64,000 nucleotides of DNA from Acinetobacter sp. S54 (GCF_016624945.1 NZ_JACVUI010000001.1:1-64000); one strand, 5' to 3'; counted from the first letter of the stretch, positions 18,620 to 28,697 are shown. A program made the numbers and translations. The notes: generated by a model not told the origin, from the letters alone.

Positions 18620-19915
18620 TTAGGCTTTATCTTTTAGTCCAAATAGCCAATTCAGTAAAATTGCGGCAAAGGTTGCCGTCCCGATTCCACCTAAATTAAA
18701 GTTGCCAAACATCAGCTCAAAGTTACCTGCCCCCAAAATAATAGTAACGGCAGCAACCACCAGATTTTTGTTGTTAGAAAAATCGACTTTGTTTTCAAGC
18801 CAAATTTTTGCCCCTGCAATAGTAATTAAACCAAATACTACAATTGAAGCCCCTGTGAGCACAGCTGTAGGAATGGTACTAATTACTGCACCAAATTTTG
18901 GAGACAGCCCTAGAAAAATAGCAAACACACCTGCAATCACAAATACAATCGTGGAGTACACACGGGTGACTGCCATAACCCCGATATTTTCACCATACGT
19001 GGTCATACCTGGCGCACCAACACTACCTGACAATGTAGTGGCAACACCATCCGCAACGAAAGCCTTACCTAGATAAGGAGTCAAGTCTTCTCCTGTCATG
19101 GCACCTACAGCTTTAATATGTCCCAAATTTTCAGCAACTAAAATCAAGGCAACAGGCGCAATAATTAGCATCGCATTCGTCTGGAACGTTGGTGCAGTTA
19201 AACTCGGCAAGCCAAACCACGGTGCGGCTGAAATCTGTGAAAAGTCAATGGGTGTACCCAGTCCAAGTCCATTGGTGGCTATTGCATAAATCAGATAAGC
19301 GATGAGCAGCCCGATTAAAAGCAATAAGCGTTGTAACAAACCGCGGGTAAATACAGCAATCACCCCCATACACAATACAGTAAGCAGTGCCATCCACATA
19401 TCAAACGGATGCCCAGCAACTGATTTGACAGTCACTGGCGCGAGATTTAAACCGATAATCATCACCACGGCACCTGTGACCACAGGGGGCATTAATTTTT
19501 CAATCCAGCGAGTCCCTGTTAGCATGACCATAAAACCAATAAAGGCATAAATTAGACCACACGCAACAATACCGCCAAGTGCAACGCTAATGTTAGGATT
19601 TGCGCCTGACCCTGTGATATGTCCAGTTGCAGCCGCCACAACGCCAATAAACGCAAAGCTTGAACCTAGATAACTTGGAACACGCCCTCCTGTCATAAGA
19701 AAAAACAGAATGGTACAAATTCCTGACATTAGAATGGCAAGATTGGGATCAAAGCCCATAAGTAATGGAGCCAATACGGTCGAACCGAACATGGCAAATG
19801 CGTGTTGAATGCCTAAGACGGCGCTTTGTGCAGGTGGGAGATATTCATCAGTTGCGACAGGACGATGATCAGCCTGACCCTGATAGGGGCGCCATTTTGG
19901 AAACCAGCTGGACAT
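18620..19915 (-). CDS. NCS2 uracil/xanthine permease, RutG-like
   Basis: 431 residues with about 12-14 membrane helices. The family motifs TGGRVPSYLGSSFAF, GSVGAPGMTTYGENIG and the strand LILVAENLGH identify a nucleobase-proton symporter. From memory the sequence resembles E. coli RutG more than UraA along its length, yet no other rut genes are present. It imports uracil or a related base across the inner membrane. A single gene with its own terminator. Confidence 0.87.
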   Translation of the reverse strand: MSSWFPKWRPYQGQADHRPVATDEYLPPAQSAVLGIQHAFAMFGSTVLAPLLMGFDPNLAILMSGICTILFFLMTGGRVPSYLGSSFAFIGVVAAATGHITGSGANPNISVALGGIVACGLIYAFIGFMVMLTGTRWIEKLMPPVVTGAVVMIIGLNLAPVTVKSVAGHPFDMWMALLTVLCMGVIAVFTRGLLQRLLLLIGLLIAYLIYAIATNGLGLGTPIDFSQISAAPWFGLPSLTAPTFQTNAMLIIAPVALILVAENLGHIKAVGAMTGEDLTPYLGKAFVADGVATTLSGSVGAPGMTTYGENIGVMAVTRVYSTIVFVIAGVFAIFLGLSPKFGAVISTIPTAVLTGASIVVFGLITIAGAKIWLENKVDFSNNKNLVVAAVTIILGAGNFELMFGNFNLGGIGTATFAAILLNWLFGLKDKA

Positions 19916-20233
19916 AAAATAAACTCTAATCTTTTTAGCTGGCGCACATCATACTCTTTCTTGAATGAGGATTTAATTGCTTTGTCGGCAAGCGGTAAAA
20001 CAAAAGAATTGATTTTTGATTTATTTTTACCAAATGGTAAATTTTAGGAAAAATTAAATAAAAGAGATATCAGCAAGTTGAGCGGATAAGATTATAGGAT
20101 AGAGAATGAAAAGAGCTAAATAAAACGTCCCAATGGTAGGTCAAAAAAATTGTAAAGCCAGTCTGGATAATAGCCATTTTCAGACCCCCATTTTATTTTG
20201 AAAATGAGGGTCTGAATAAGTTTAAAATAAGAT
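19916..20233. other. Intergenic region between the permease and ppc genes
   Basis: Holds the promoter side of the permease gene and the ppc terminator hairpin. No gene was recognised. Confidence 0.4.
20181..20214 (-). terminator. Hairpin after ppc, probable terminator
   Basis: CAGACCCCCATTTT and AAAATGAGGGTCTG form a 14-bp stem with one mismatch and a six-base loop, 20 bases beyond the ppc stop on the minus strand. There is no clear T tract. Confidence 0.55.
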
Positions 20234-22918
20234 TTAGCCCGTATTGCGTAGACCCGCTGCAATGCCTGCGATACTGACCATCAGTGCATGATCAACAGGG
20301 GTATGTTCAGCTTGTTCAACTTTTAAATAGCGTCTACGTCGTTTCATTAATTCCGCTTGTAACAAATGCAGAGGCAATAAATAAGTTTTACGAACCCGCA
20401 TGGCCTGATCCAGTACTTCGTTATTACTCAGCAATTTGGATTCACCTTTCATGGCGAGTAAAGTTTGAACAGCATCTTTTAAGCGCTGACGTAACTCTGT
20501 ACCGAGTGCCTTCAAATTTTCATCCTGAGTCAGATGCGATTCATAATACAGAGCTATACTGCCATCCGATTTAGAGAGAACCATTTCCAGCATATCAATC
20601 AAAGTCTGGAAATAAGGCCATTGTTGTAGCATTTCATCCAGTGTTTCTTTTTGACCTGCATCAATAATTTGGTTAATCGCGGCTCCTGTACCTAACCATG
20701 CAGGGAGCATCAGACGAATTTGTGTCCATGCAAATACCCACGGAATTGCACGTAGAGATTCAATACCACCACTAACTTTGCGTTTAGCTGGACGTGAACC
20801 TAGAGGCAACATTTGTAACTCAAGCTCTGGCGTGACGGTACGCAGATATTGTACAAAATATGGATTTTCACGCACAGTTTCACGATACACCTGTACCGAG
20901 ATATCGGTCATTTGATGCATCAACTCACGCCATTCCTGTTTTGGGACAGGAGGTGGCAATAAAGTTGCCTCAAGTGTGGCTGCAGTATAAATTTCCAGAT
21001 TTTGTAAGGCGACTTCTTCTAAACCAAATTTAAAACGAATCATTTCACCTTGTTCAGTAACCCGAATTGCGCCTGAGATCGAGCCTGGTGGCTGTGAAAA
21101 TAAAGCTTGCTGAGTGGGCGCGCCACCACGACTAATAGACCCACCGCGGCCATGAAATAGCGTGAGTTGGATGCCATACTGTTGCGCAACGGCAGTGAGT
21201 TCCTCTTGTGCGCGATATTGTGCCCAGTTTGCAGACATAAAACCGGCATCTTTTGCCGAGTCTGAATAACCGATCATTACTTCATGTTTGCCCCGAATAT
21301 GCTGTTTATACCACGGCATACTGAACAGGGTATTCATCGTCGTGGCCGCACCATCCAAATCTTTTAAAGTTTCAAATAACGGCACAACGCGTAGCGGATG
21401 TAAAATACCTGCTTCTTTTTGTAGTAATAATACCGCTAACACATCGCTGGCATATTCCGCCATCGAAATAATATAGGCACCCAAACTCTCGGGTGGTTGT
21501 GATGCCAGAGTTCGCATGGTAGCAAACACTTCCTTGACATCTGGATGTTGAATCAAGCTATCCAATGGTTCATCCAGATGACGAGGCAAAAGTGGCCGTT
21601 TACTTTGTAACTCCTGAATCAAAAAGTTCTGACGCGCCTGCTCTGTCCATGACTCAAAATTACCTAATCCTAAATATTCGGTAATGGCTGAAATGGCCTG
21701 ACGGTGCCGACCCGATTCCTGACGAATATCTAGTTTTAGTAATTCAATCCCAAAGCAATTGACTCGATAGATAAAGTCCAGCAATTTACCATTGGCAATT
21801 TCAGCTAAGTTGGAATCCATGAGGGAGCGATAGCAGAGTAATAATGGCTCAAGCAACTCACTCTTGGTATGGATAATCTGGCTATCATCTGCTTCAAAAC
21901 CTTGTAATCGCTGTGCCAACCAGTGACGAGTGGCTTTTAGACGTTGGCGAGTCTCACGCAAATATTCACGGTAGGGTTCGGGATGCTCATAGCCCAACGC
22001 TTGTTTGAGTTCATCCGAACAAGCTTGAATCGACAACTCCCAACGTAAATCTTCGATATCACGTAGATATAAATCTGCGGCTTGCCAACGTGATAACCAT
22101 AAAACTTCCTGAGTGATGTTATGGGTTACATTCGGGTTACCATCACGATCACCACCCATCCACGAGGCAAAACGGATCGGTGAAATTTCTAGCGGTAGTG
22201 ACGTATCACAATGTTCTTCAACTAAATCATTCAATTCACGTACAAATTTGGGGACAGCATTCCATAAGGTTTGTTCGATTGTGGTAAAGCCCCATTTCGC
22301 TTCATCCACCGGTGTTGGTCGATTGTGACGAATTTCATCAGTTTGCCAAACGGAACAGATTAATTCTTTAAGATTGTTTAGGACGGACTGATGTTCACGT
22401 GGTGTCAATTTTTGCTGATCTAACCGTACCAGATCTTCATTAATATCATCATATTTTTGAATCAGGGTACGACGGCTGACTTCGGTCGGATGCGCGGTTA
22501 ATACGAGTTCAATTTTAAGCTGACAAATCTGTTCAAAGAGTTGCTGAGATGAAATCTGGCGTTCTTTAAATTTTGCAAATAAATGCACCAATGGATTTGG
22601 AGAGGGCGCCTGTTCATCAAATTCACTGCGGCGACGACTACGCACTACATTATATTGTTCAGCAATATTGGCAAAATTGAGAAATTGAGAAAATGCCCGA
22701 GTTAGGGGGAGGATTTCTTCATCCTTTAAACCCAAAAAAAGTTGTTCCAGCTTTTTTTCTGCTTCAGCATGTCCGTCACGTGCACCTTTGGCTAAGGCGC
22801 GAATTTGCTCTACCTGATTAAACAAATCTTGTCCAGCGTGCTGTTTAAGGGTTTCTCCCAGTAAATTACCCAGTAGACGCACGTCCTCGCGTAAAGGAGC
22901 ATCAATTTGTTGAATCAT
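20234..22918 (-). CDS. ppc: Phosphoenolpyruvate carboxylase
   Basis: 894 residues, the bacterial length. It adds bicarbonate to phosphoenolpyruvate to give oxaloacetate, refilling the TCA cycle. The catalytic histidine lies in VLTAHPTEVSRRT, a second active-site block is GYSDSAKDAGF, and the glycine-rich loop is FHGRGGSISRGG. The C-terminus ends RNTG, as required for activity and inhibition by aspartate in this family. Upstream is GGAGAG before the ATG. Confidence 0.97.
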   Translation of the reverse strand: MIQQIDAPLREDVRLLGNLLGETLKQHAGQDLFNQVEQIRALAKGARDGHAEAEKKLEQLFLGLKDEEILPLTRAFSQFLNFANIAEQYNVVRSRRRSEFDEQAPSPNPLVHLFAKFKERQISSQQLFEQICQLKIELVLTAHPTEVSRRTLIQKYDDINEDLVRLDQQKLTPREHQSVLNNLKELICSVWQTDEIRHNRPTPVDEAKWGFTTIEQTLWNAVPKFVRELNDLVEEHCDTSLPLEISPIRFASWMGGDRDGNPNVTHNITQEVLWLSRWQAADLYLRDIEDLRWELSIQACSDELKQALGYEHPEPYREYLRETRQRLKATRHWLAQRLQGFEADDSQIIHTKSELLEPLLLCYRSLMDSNLAEIANGKLLDFIYRVNCFGIELLKLDIRQESGRHRQAISAITEYLGLGNFESWTEQARQNFLIQELQSKRPLLPRHLDEPLDSLIQHPDVKEVFATMRTLASQPPESLGAYIISMAEYASDVLAVLLLQKEAGILHPLRVVPLFETLKDLDGAATTMNTLFSMPWYKQHIRGKHEVMIGYSDSAKDAGFMSANWAQYRAQEELTAVAQQYGIQLTLFHGRGGSISRGGAPTQQALFSQPPGSISGAIRVTEQGEMIRFKFGLEEVALQNLEIYTAATLEATLLPPPVPKQEWRELMHQMTDISVQVYRETVRENPYFVQYLRTVTPELELQMLPLGSRPAKRKVSGGIESLRAIPWVFAWTQIRLMLPAWLGTGAAINQIIDAGQKETLDEMLQQWPYFQTLIDMLEMVLSKSDGSIALYYESHLTQDENLKALGTELRQRLKDAVQTLLAMKGESKLLSNNEVLDQAMRVRKTYLLPLHLLQAELMKRRRRYLKVEQAEHTPVDHALMVSIAGIAAGLRNTG

Positions 22919-23078
22919 GGTGTGGCTCTCCTGTTTTTGTTCTTTTGACTATACCCCGATTCAATGACATTCCAAGTCTAGAGCGTAAAAATATATGAAT
23001 TATTGTTTAAAAAATTAACACTTATGCGTAGGAGTATGCATATGCAAAAAAGTCTATCTTTCACAATACGCCAAAGGT

Positions 23079-23696
23079 CTATACACCATATTTCAGCATA
23101 AAGATGTCCAGAGCAAAGTGAACGGTCTCTCGGATTTCTTGTGCCGAAGGAATGTCGCTAATACCAAGTAAGACTTGATGATGTCTGATCCCTAATAAGA
23201 GCGATAAGATGAGTTCTGTTTGCTGTAAAGGTAATCCATTACGAATAAAACCCAAACTTGCTGCCTGAGTAAAAAATTCGCACAGCGCATCACAAAGTGG
23301 TTGATGAGACGCCTCAAAAAAATGTTGTGCCAATGGACTTTTTTCAGTTGCCAGTTCGAGTAACACATGTTCAAGTTTTAGTGCTTCGGGCAAATAAATC
23401 ATGTTTAAAGCACATTCACAGGCATCAAAAAAAACGTCTAAAAATTGGCTCTGTGGGCTTAAGCAAAACTGTTGCTGAGAAATGCATTCGGCACAGGTTT
23501 CCTGAATGGCGCAGGTAAACAGGCTTTGCTTGTCTTGAAAATGATTATAGACCGTGAGCTTGGTCACCCCAGCATCTGTGGCAATCTGATTCATACTGGA
23601 ACCATGATAGCCCCATTTTAAAAAAATTGCTTTGGCTGCCTTTAGTATGCGCGCTCTTTTTTCAAGATCTTTTGGTCGACCAATGTTATTTTGCAC
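23079..23696 (-). CDS. TetR family repressor next to the RND pump
   Basis: 205 residues with the N-terminal TetR helix-turn-helix (GYHGSSMNQIATDAGVTKLTVYNHF) and a variable ligand domain. The start is GTG. It is divergent from the RND adaptor-pump operon, and a 32-bp palindrome lies between the two genes. The natural reading is that it represses the pump, and possibly itself, until a ligand binds. The inducer is unknown. Confidence 0.9.
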   Translation of the reverse strand: MQNNIGRPKDLEKRARILKAAKAIFLKWGYHGSSMNQIATDAGVTKLTVYNHFQDKQSLFTCAIQETCAECISQQQFCLSPQSQFLDVFFDACECALNMIYLPEALKLEHVLLELATEKSPLAQHFFEASHQPLCDALCEFFTQAASLGFIRNGLPLQQTELILSLLLGIRHHQVLLGISDIPSAQEIRETVHFALDIFMLKYGV

Positions 23697-23745
23697 AGAG
23701 ACTCTCTTAAATAAATTTAAAAAACAAAAACTTATATCAATTCAC

Positions 23746-23777
23746 TTAATTAATATACCGCAGGGTATATTAATTAA
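23746..23777. promoter_or_regulatory. Perfect 32-bp palindromic operator between tetR-type and RND genes
   Basis: Arms TTAATTAATATACC and GGTATATTAATTAA, 14 bases each and perfectly complementary, around GCAG. It lies 50 bases from the regulator start and 70 from the adaptor start. TetR-family operators are typically palindromes in this position. Confidence 0.8.
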
Positions 23778-23846
23778 AAAATAAACAAACTAAGATACTG
23801 CTGATATTGTGCCTTAAAAAACAAATTTGAATAAGAGCGAAGGGTT

Positions 23847-24953
23847 ATGACAGCGATAAAACTGACAAGCTTGGGTTTATGGGTGATGTGTCTGGTCACA
23901 TTGGGTGGATGTAGTAAACAGGCTCCTGAAGTAGAACAAATTCCTTATGTCATGGTGATACAGTCTTCGACTCGCATGAATGAACAAAAAAGCTATGCAG
24001 GCGAGGTGCAGGCACGTCAACAAACTGCACTGGCTTTTCGGGTCGGAGGACAGATTACTCAGCGCTATGCAGATGTAGGTGATCGGGTTAAGGTCGGACA
24101 GGTATTGGCCCGACTGGATGTAAAAGACGCCCAGTTACAAATGAATGCCGCTAAAGCACAACTGGAAAGTGCACAATCTTCGGCAAAAATTGCTCATGAA
24201 GAATTAAAACGTTTTCAACAGCTTTTACCTTTAAATGCGGTCAGTCGTTCCCAATTCGATAGCATTAAAAATCAAAATGATGCGGCGCAGGCCAGTTTAC
24301 AGCAGGCGCGTTCTAACTATGAAGTTGCCGCTAATCAGACAGGCTATAATCAATTGATTGCCAACAAAAACGGGGTAATTACCCAGCGTGATATTGAAAT
24401 CGGACAGGTCGTGGCTGCGGGACAAGCCGCCTATCAACTAGCGATTGATGGAGATCGTGAAGTGGTCATTGGTGCACCTGAACAGGCTATTTCTGAAATA
24501 AAGGTGGGGCAGCCCGCATGGATCACACTCTGGTCTCAACCTGAACAAAAATATGCAGCTTATGTGCGCGAAATCTCGCCTGCGGCAGATCAGTCCCGCA
24601 CTTTTAGCGTCAAGGTTGCATTGCGTGAAGCACAACCTTCGATTCAGCTAGGGCAAAGTGCCCGTGTGTTTTTTAATACCACTCAACATGATGTTCTGAG
24701 TGTGCCTTTATCCAGTGTTTCTGCCCATGATCAACAAGCTTATGTCTGGGTGGTTAACCCGAATCAAACCCTTCGTAAAGTTGCTGTGACCTTAGGGGCC
24801 TACGGACGTGAAAGTGTTCCCATCCTATCAGGTCTAAAAGCAAATGATTACATCGTTGTTGGTGGTGTCCATCTATTGCATGAGCAACAAAAAATTCATC
24901 CGATCGATCGGGATAATCGTCCCGTGCAAATTGCATCAGGAGTTAAGCCATGA
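23847..24953 (+). CDS. RND efflux periplasmic adaptor (membrane fusion protein), lipoprotein
   Basis: 368 residues. A lipoprotein signal peptide ends in LGGC (Cys22). Barrel-sandwich (lipoyl) halves lie around residues 55-85 and 170-195, on either side of an alpha-helical hairpin (about 95-165), followed by a beta-barrel domain. It joins the inner-membrane pump to an outer-membrane channel. AAGGG precedes the ATG. The stop overlaps the pump start by four bases (ATGA), showing translational coupling. Confidence 0.92.
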   Translation: MTAIKLTSLGLWVMCLVTLGGCSKQAPEVEQIPYVMVIQSSTRMNEQKSYAGEVQARQQTALAFRVGGQITQRYADVGDRVKVGQVLARLDVKDAQLQMNAAKAQLESAQSSAKIAHEELKRFQQLLPLNAVSRSQFDSIKNQNDAAQASLQQARSNYEVAANQTGYNQLIANKNGVITQRDIEIGQVVAAGQAAYQLAIDGDREVVIGAPEQAISEIKVGQPAWITLWSQPEQKYAAYVREISPAADQSRTFSVKVALREAQPSIQLGQSARVFFNTTQHDVLSVPLSSVSAHDQQAYVWVVNPNQTLRKVAVTLGAYGRESVPILSGLKANDYIVVGGVHLLHEQQKIHPIDRDNRPVQIASGVKP

Positions 24954-27900
24954 AGTTTAACTTATCAGAATGGGCACTGAACAATAAAGGTATCATTCTC
25001 TATCTGATGTTGCTTTTGGCGATCGTAGGAGGTTTTTCTTACTCAAAACTTTCTCAGAGCGAAGATCCTCCATTTACGTTTAAAGTCATGGTAGTTCAGA
25101 CCTATTGGCCGGGTGCCACTGCACAGGAAGTATCGTTGCAGGTGACAGATCGGATTGAAAAAGAGCTGATGACCACGGGTCAGTATGAAAAAATCATGGC
25201 CTATTCGCGACCTGGTGAGTCAATGGTGACATTTGTTGCTAAGGATTCGCTTAAATCTGATCAGATTCCGGATGTCTGGTATAACGTGCGCAAAAAAGTG
25301 GGGGATATCAAACAGCAATTGCCCGCAGGTGTACAAGGGCCATTTTTTAATGATGAATTTGGCGATACCTTTGGCAATATCTATGTACTGACGGGTAAAG
25401 ACTACGATTATGCAGTACTAAAAGAATATGCAGATCGTTTGCAATTACAACTGCAACGGGTCAAAGATGTCGGCAAAGTAGAATTGGTGGGATTACAAGA
25501 TCAAAAAATCTGGATCGAACTATCCAACACTAAGGCAGCTCAGCTTGGGATACCTGTCACAGCTATTCAGGATGCATTGCAAAAACAAAACAGTATCAAC
25601 AGCGCAGGTTTTTTTGAAACAGGGACAGACCGTATTCAGATTCGGGTCACGGGTCAACTCCAAAGTGTGGATGAACTTAAACATATGCCTTTGTTGGTGG
25701 GCAATAGAACCATTCAACTGGGGGATGTTGCTGAGATTTATCGTGGCTTTAGCGAACCTGCCCAGCCACGAATGCGGTTTATGGGGGAAAATGGTATCGG
25801 CATTGCAGTATCAATGCGCAAGGGTGGCGATATCATTGCACTCGGCAAAAATTTGGAAAGTGAATTTAATCATTTACAAAAAACTTTACCGCTAGGAATG
25901 CAGCTTAAAAAAGTATCCGATCAACCTGTTGCCGTGCAGCGCAGTATTCACGAATTTATCAAAGTTTTAACCGAAGCTGTGATTATTGTACTACTGGTCA
26001 GTTTTTTCTCGCTGGGTTTTCGTACTGGGTTGGTGGTGGCTTTTTCCATTCCATTGGTGTTGGCGATGACCTTTGCTGGAATGAATCTTTTTGATGTCGG
26101 GCTGCATAAAATCTCGCTGGGTGCATTGATTCTTGCCTTAGGACTTTTGGTCGATGACGCTATTATTGCAGTTGAAATGATGGCGATTAAAATGGAACAG
26201 GGTTATAGCCGTATCAAGGCCGCAGGCTTTACATGGAAAACAACCGCTTTTCCCATGCTGACTGGAACATTGATTACTGCAGCAGGCTTTTTACCGATTG
26301 CTACTGCTAACTCAAGTACAGGTGAATATACCCGTTCGATTTTTCAGGTGGTTACTATTGCTCTGATTGTCTCGTGGTTTGCAGCGGTATTATTTGTACC
26401 TTATCTCGGTGAAAAATTACTCCCTGATTTTAGCAAGATACAACAAAATGCACCGTGGTATCAGCGTCTTTGGGCTAGATTACGCCACCAACCTGCACCT
26501 CGGCCTGTGTTGCAGCATACGGGTGGAAGCCATGATCCTTATCAAAGCGCTTTTTATCTGCGCTTTCGCAAAATGGTAGAAACTTGTGTTAATTATCGCA
26601 AAACTGTGATTATTACGACGGTTTTAATTTTTGTCGGTTCAGTCTTGTTATTTAAACTGGTGCCACAGCAGTTTTTTCCGCCATCGAACCGTGCTGAAAT
26701 TTTAGTGGACTTAAAATTGGAAGAGGGTGCTTCTCTCACCGCCACTGAACAAGCTGTTAAGAAAGTGGAACAGTTTCTTGTCAAGCAAAAAGGTATTGAT
26801 AACTATGTGGCTTATGTTGGTACAGGTTCACCACGTTTTTATTTGCCGCTAGACCAGCAACTACCGCAAGCCAGTTTTGCCCAGTTCGTGGTGTTGGCCT
26901 CATCATTGGATGATCGTGATGAAATTCGTAAATCTCTCGATACGCAAATTAAAAAACTATTACCAGACGTTAGAACGCGGGTGTCATTGTTAGAAAATGG
27001 CCCTCCAGTGGGTTATCCACTACAATATCGAGTTTCTGGAGAAGACATTACTTTAGTCCGTGAGTGGGCACAAAAGGTAGCAAAGATCATTGGGGAAAAT
27101 CCAAATACAACCAATGTACATCTGGACTGGGGAGAACCAAGTAAGATTATTCAGCTCAATATTGATCAGGATCGTGCCCGTCAAATGGGGATAAGCAGTC
27201 AGGATTTGGCGAATTTCTTAAATAGCTCGATTACAGGAGCAGTGATTAACCAATATCGTGAAAAACGTGAATTGATTGAAATTCGTTTGCGTGGCGATCA
27301 AAAGGAGCGGGTCGATGTCGCTTCCTTATCCAGTCTTGCTGTTCCAACGAGTCAGGGCAACAGTGTACCTTTGGCTCAAATTGCCAAAATTGAATACAAA
27401 TTTGAAGATGGTTTGATCTGGCATCGTAATCGTTTGCCTACGATTACCGTTAGAGCCGATATTCGCAGCAATTTACAGCCCGCTACAGTGGTTGATCAAC
27501 TTTCAGGAAAGATGGAACAACTTCGCGCGCAACTACCGAATGGTTATTTGGTGGAAGTGGGGGGGACGGTCGAAGAGTCTGCCAAAGGACAAAGTTCAGT
27601 CAATGCGGGAATGCCATTATTTTTAGCAGTGGTGATGACTTTGTTGATGATTCAATTGAAAAGTATCTCTCGTTCAATGATTGTATTTTTAACCGCGCCA
27701 CTTGGACTGATCGGGGTTACCTTGTTTTTATTGTTACTCAATAAACCTTTTGGTTTTGTTGCAATGCTAGGTACGATTGCGCTGTCGGGGATGATCATGC
27801 GTAACTCCCTGATTCTGATTGATCAGATTGAGCAGGATATTGCAGCAGGGCATGATCCATGGACATCAATTATTGACGCTACAGTGCGCCGTTTTCGTCC

Positions 27901-28084
27901 GATTTTGTTGACAGCACTGGCAGCAGTTCTAGCCATGATTCCTTTATCACGCAGTATTTTCTTTGGGCCAATGGCTGTAGCGATTATGGGTGGCTTGATT
28001 GTAGCGACTTTTCTCACCCTGTTTTTCTTACCAGCACTCTATGCAGCTTGGTTTAAAGTGAAAAGAGCAACAAATTTTTCATAA
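24950..28084 (+). CDS. RND efflux permease, AcrB/MexF-like
   Basis: 1044 residues, full length for the hydrophobe/amphiphile RND family, with twelve membrane helices and two large periplasmic loops. The proton-relay aspartates of helix four are seen in LGLLVDDAIIAVE. It drives export of drugs or other toxic compounds using the proton gradient. No outer-membrane channel gene follows, so the pump must borrow a TolC/OprM-type protein coded elsewhere. The substrate range is unknown. Confidence 0.93.
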   Translation: MKFNLSEWALNNKGIILYLMLLLAIVGGFSYSKLSQSEDPPFTFKVMVVQTYWPGATAQEVSLQVTDRIEKELMTTGQYEKIMAYSRPGESMVTFVAKDSLKSDQIPDVWYNVRKKVGDIKQQLPAGVQGPFFNDEFGDTFGNIYVLTGKDYDYAVLKEYADRLQLQLQRVKDVGKVELVGLQDQKIWIELSNTKAAQLGIPVTAIQDALQKQNSINSAGFFETGTDRIQIRVTGQLQSVDELKHMPLLVGNRTIQLGDVAEIYRGFSEPAQPRMRFMGENGIGIAVSMRKGGDIIALGKNLESEFNHLQKTLPLGMQLKKVSDQPVAVQRSIHEFIKVLTEAVIIVLLVSFFSLGFRTGLVVAFSIPLVLAMTFAGMNLFDVGLHKISLGALILALGLLVDDAIIAVEMMAIKMEQGYSRIKAAGFTWKTTAFPMLTGTLITAAGFLPIATANSSTGEYTRSIFQVVTIALIVSWFAAVLFVPYLGEKLLPDFSKIQQNAPWYQRLWARLRHQPAPRPVLQHTGGSHDPYQSAFYLRFRKMVETCVNYRKTVIITTVLIFVGSVLLFKLVPQQFFPPSNRAEILVDLKLEEGASLTATEQAVKKVEQFLVKQKGIDNYVAYVGTGSPRFYLPLDQQLPQASFAQFVVLASSLDDRDEIRKSLDTQIKKLLPDVRTRVSLLENGPPVGYPLQYRVSGEDITLVREWAQKVAKIIGENPNTTNVHLDWGEPSKIIQLNIDQDRARQMGISSQDLANFLNSSITGAVINQYREKRELIEIRLRGDQKERVDVASLSSLAVPTSQGNSVPLAQIAKIEYKFEDGLIWHRNRLPTITVRADIRSNLQPATVVDQLSGKMEQLRAQLPNGYLVEVGGTVEESAKGQSSVNAGMPLFLAVVMTLLMIQLKSISRSMIVFLTAPLGLIGVTLFLLLLNKPFGFVAMLGTIALSGMIMRNSLILIDQIEQDIAAGHDPWTSIIDATVRRFRPILLTALAAVLAMIPLSRSIFFGPMAVAIMGGLIVATFLTLFFLPALYAAWFKVKRATNFS

Positions 28085-28098
28085 TTTTTTGCGAATAA

Positions 28099-28138
28099 AA
28101 GATGCGAAATATTGAAAAGTTCAATATAGTAGCATCTT
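28099..28138 (+). terminator. Two-tier hairpin after the RND operon
   Basis: Outer arms AAGATGC and GCATCTT enclose an inner stem ATATTGAA with TTCAATAT and a three-base loop. It is placed directly after the pump gene. The T-rich tail is weak. Confidence 0.55.
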
Positions 28139-28214
28139 ATTGTTAAGACAAAAATAACAGCAGCATTTCACCGCATAATATAACGTGAAGACTGTAAGTT
28201 GAGGTTGAAAGTAC

Positions 28215-28592
28215 ATGGGGCAGGACAATCTAGTACAACATCGTCGTTACATTGCAGCATCTTATGTGTGCATGTTTCTGGGGTTGTTTACGATTCTTTT
28301 TGCCGTCATTGCTTATTTCCTTGCCCGTAAGGTTGCTATGGTTGAAGGTGCTGAGGTCTGGATTCATGCGCAGGCTCTCTGGGTGATGCGAAGTATAGTA
28401 ATGTTTTTGATGTTAGCTATTTTTGCTGCTTTATGGTTTATCCCTTTGTTTTTCTTCGTTTGGAATAGCGCAATTTGGGTTACAGCTTGTACTGTAGCAG
28501 GTGTAATTTTTTCAGCAATCGCTTGGTTATATTTATTGAATGCCTGGATTAAAGGTCTTTCAAAATACAGCAAGAATAAAGCTGTTTTCTAG
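28215..28592 (+). CDS. Small membrane protein of unknown function
   Basis: 125 residues with three or four hydrophobic helices (about 14-36, 55-80, 85-108) and a basic lysine-rich tail. An arginine/histidine-rich N-terminus precedes the first helix. It stands between the RND operon and dnaJ, separated from both by hairpin or promoter sequence. No family was recognised with certainty; small DUF4870-like membrane proteins look similar. Confidence 0.65.
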   Translation: MGQDNLVQHRRYIAASYVCMFLGLFTILFAVIAYFLARKVAMVEGAEVWIHAQALWVMRSIVMFLMLAIFAALWFIPLFFFVWNSAIWVTACTVAGVIFSAIAWLYLLNAWIKGLSKYSKNKAVF

Positions 28593-28620
28593 AAATTTCT
28601 AAATTTTTTCAGTTTTCCCC

Positions 28621-28648
28621 CTTGTAAATCCGACTAAAACCCCCAACT
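28621..28648 (+). promoter_or_regulatory. Sigma-32 (heat-shock) type promoter of dnaJ
   Basis: CTTGTA, a 14-base spacer and CCCCAACT match the RpoH pattern CTTGAA-N13-17-CCCCATnT with few changes; the CCC before CTTG also fits the extended consensus. The start of dnaJ lies 50 bases downstream. Confidence 0.65.
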
Positions 28649-28697
28649 TAGTCGCAGGTTAAGTATATTTTAAATTCCGTGAGGAGCATCGCCAAAT

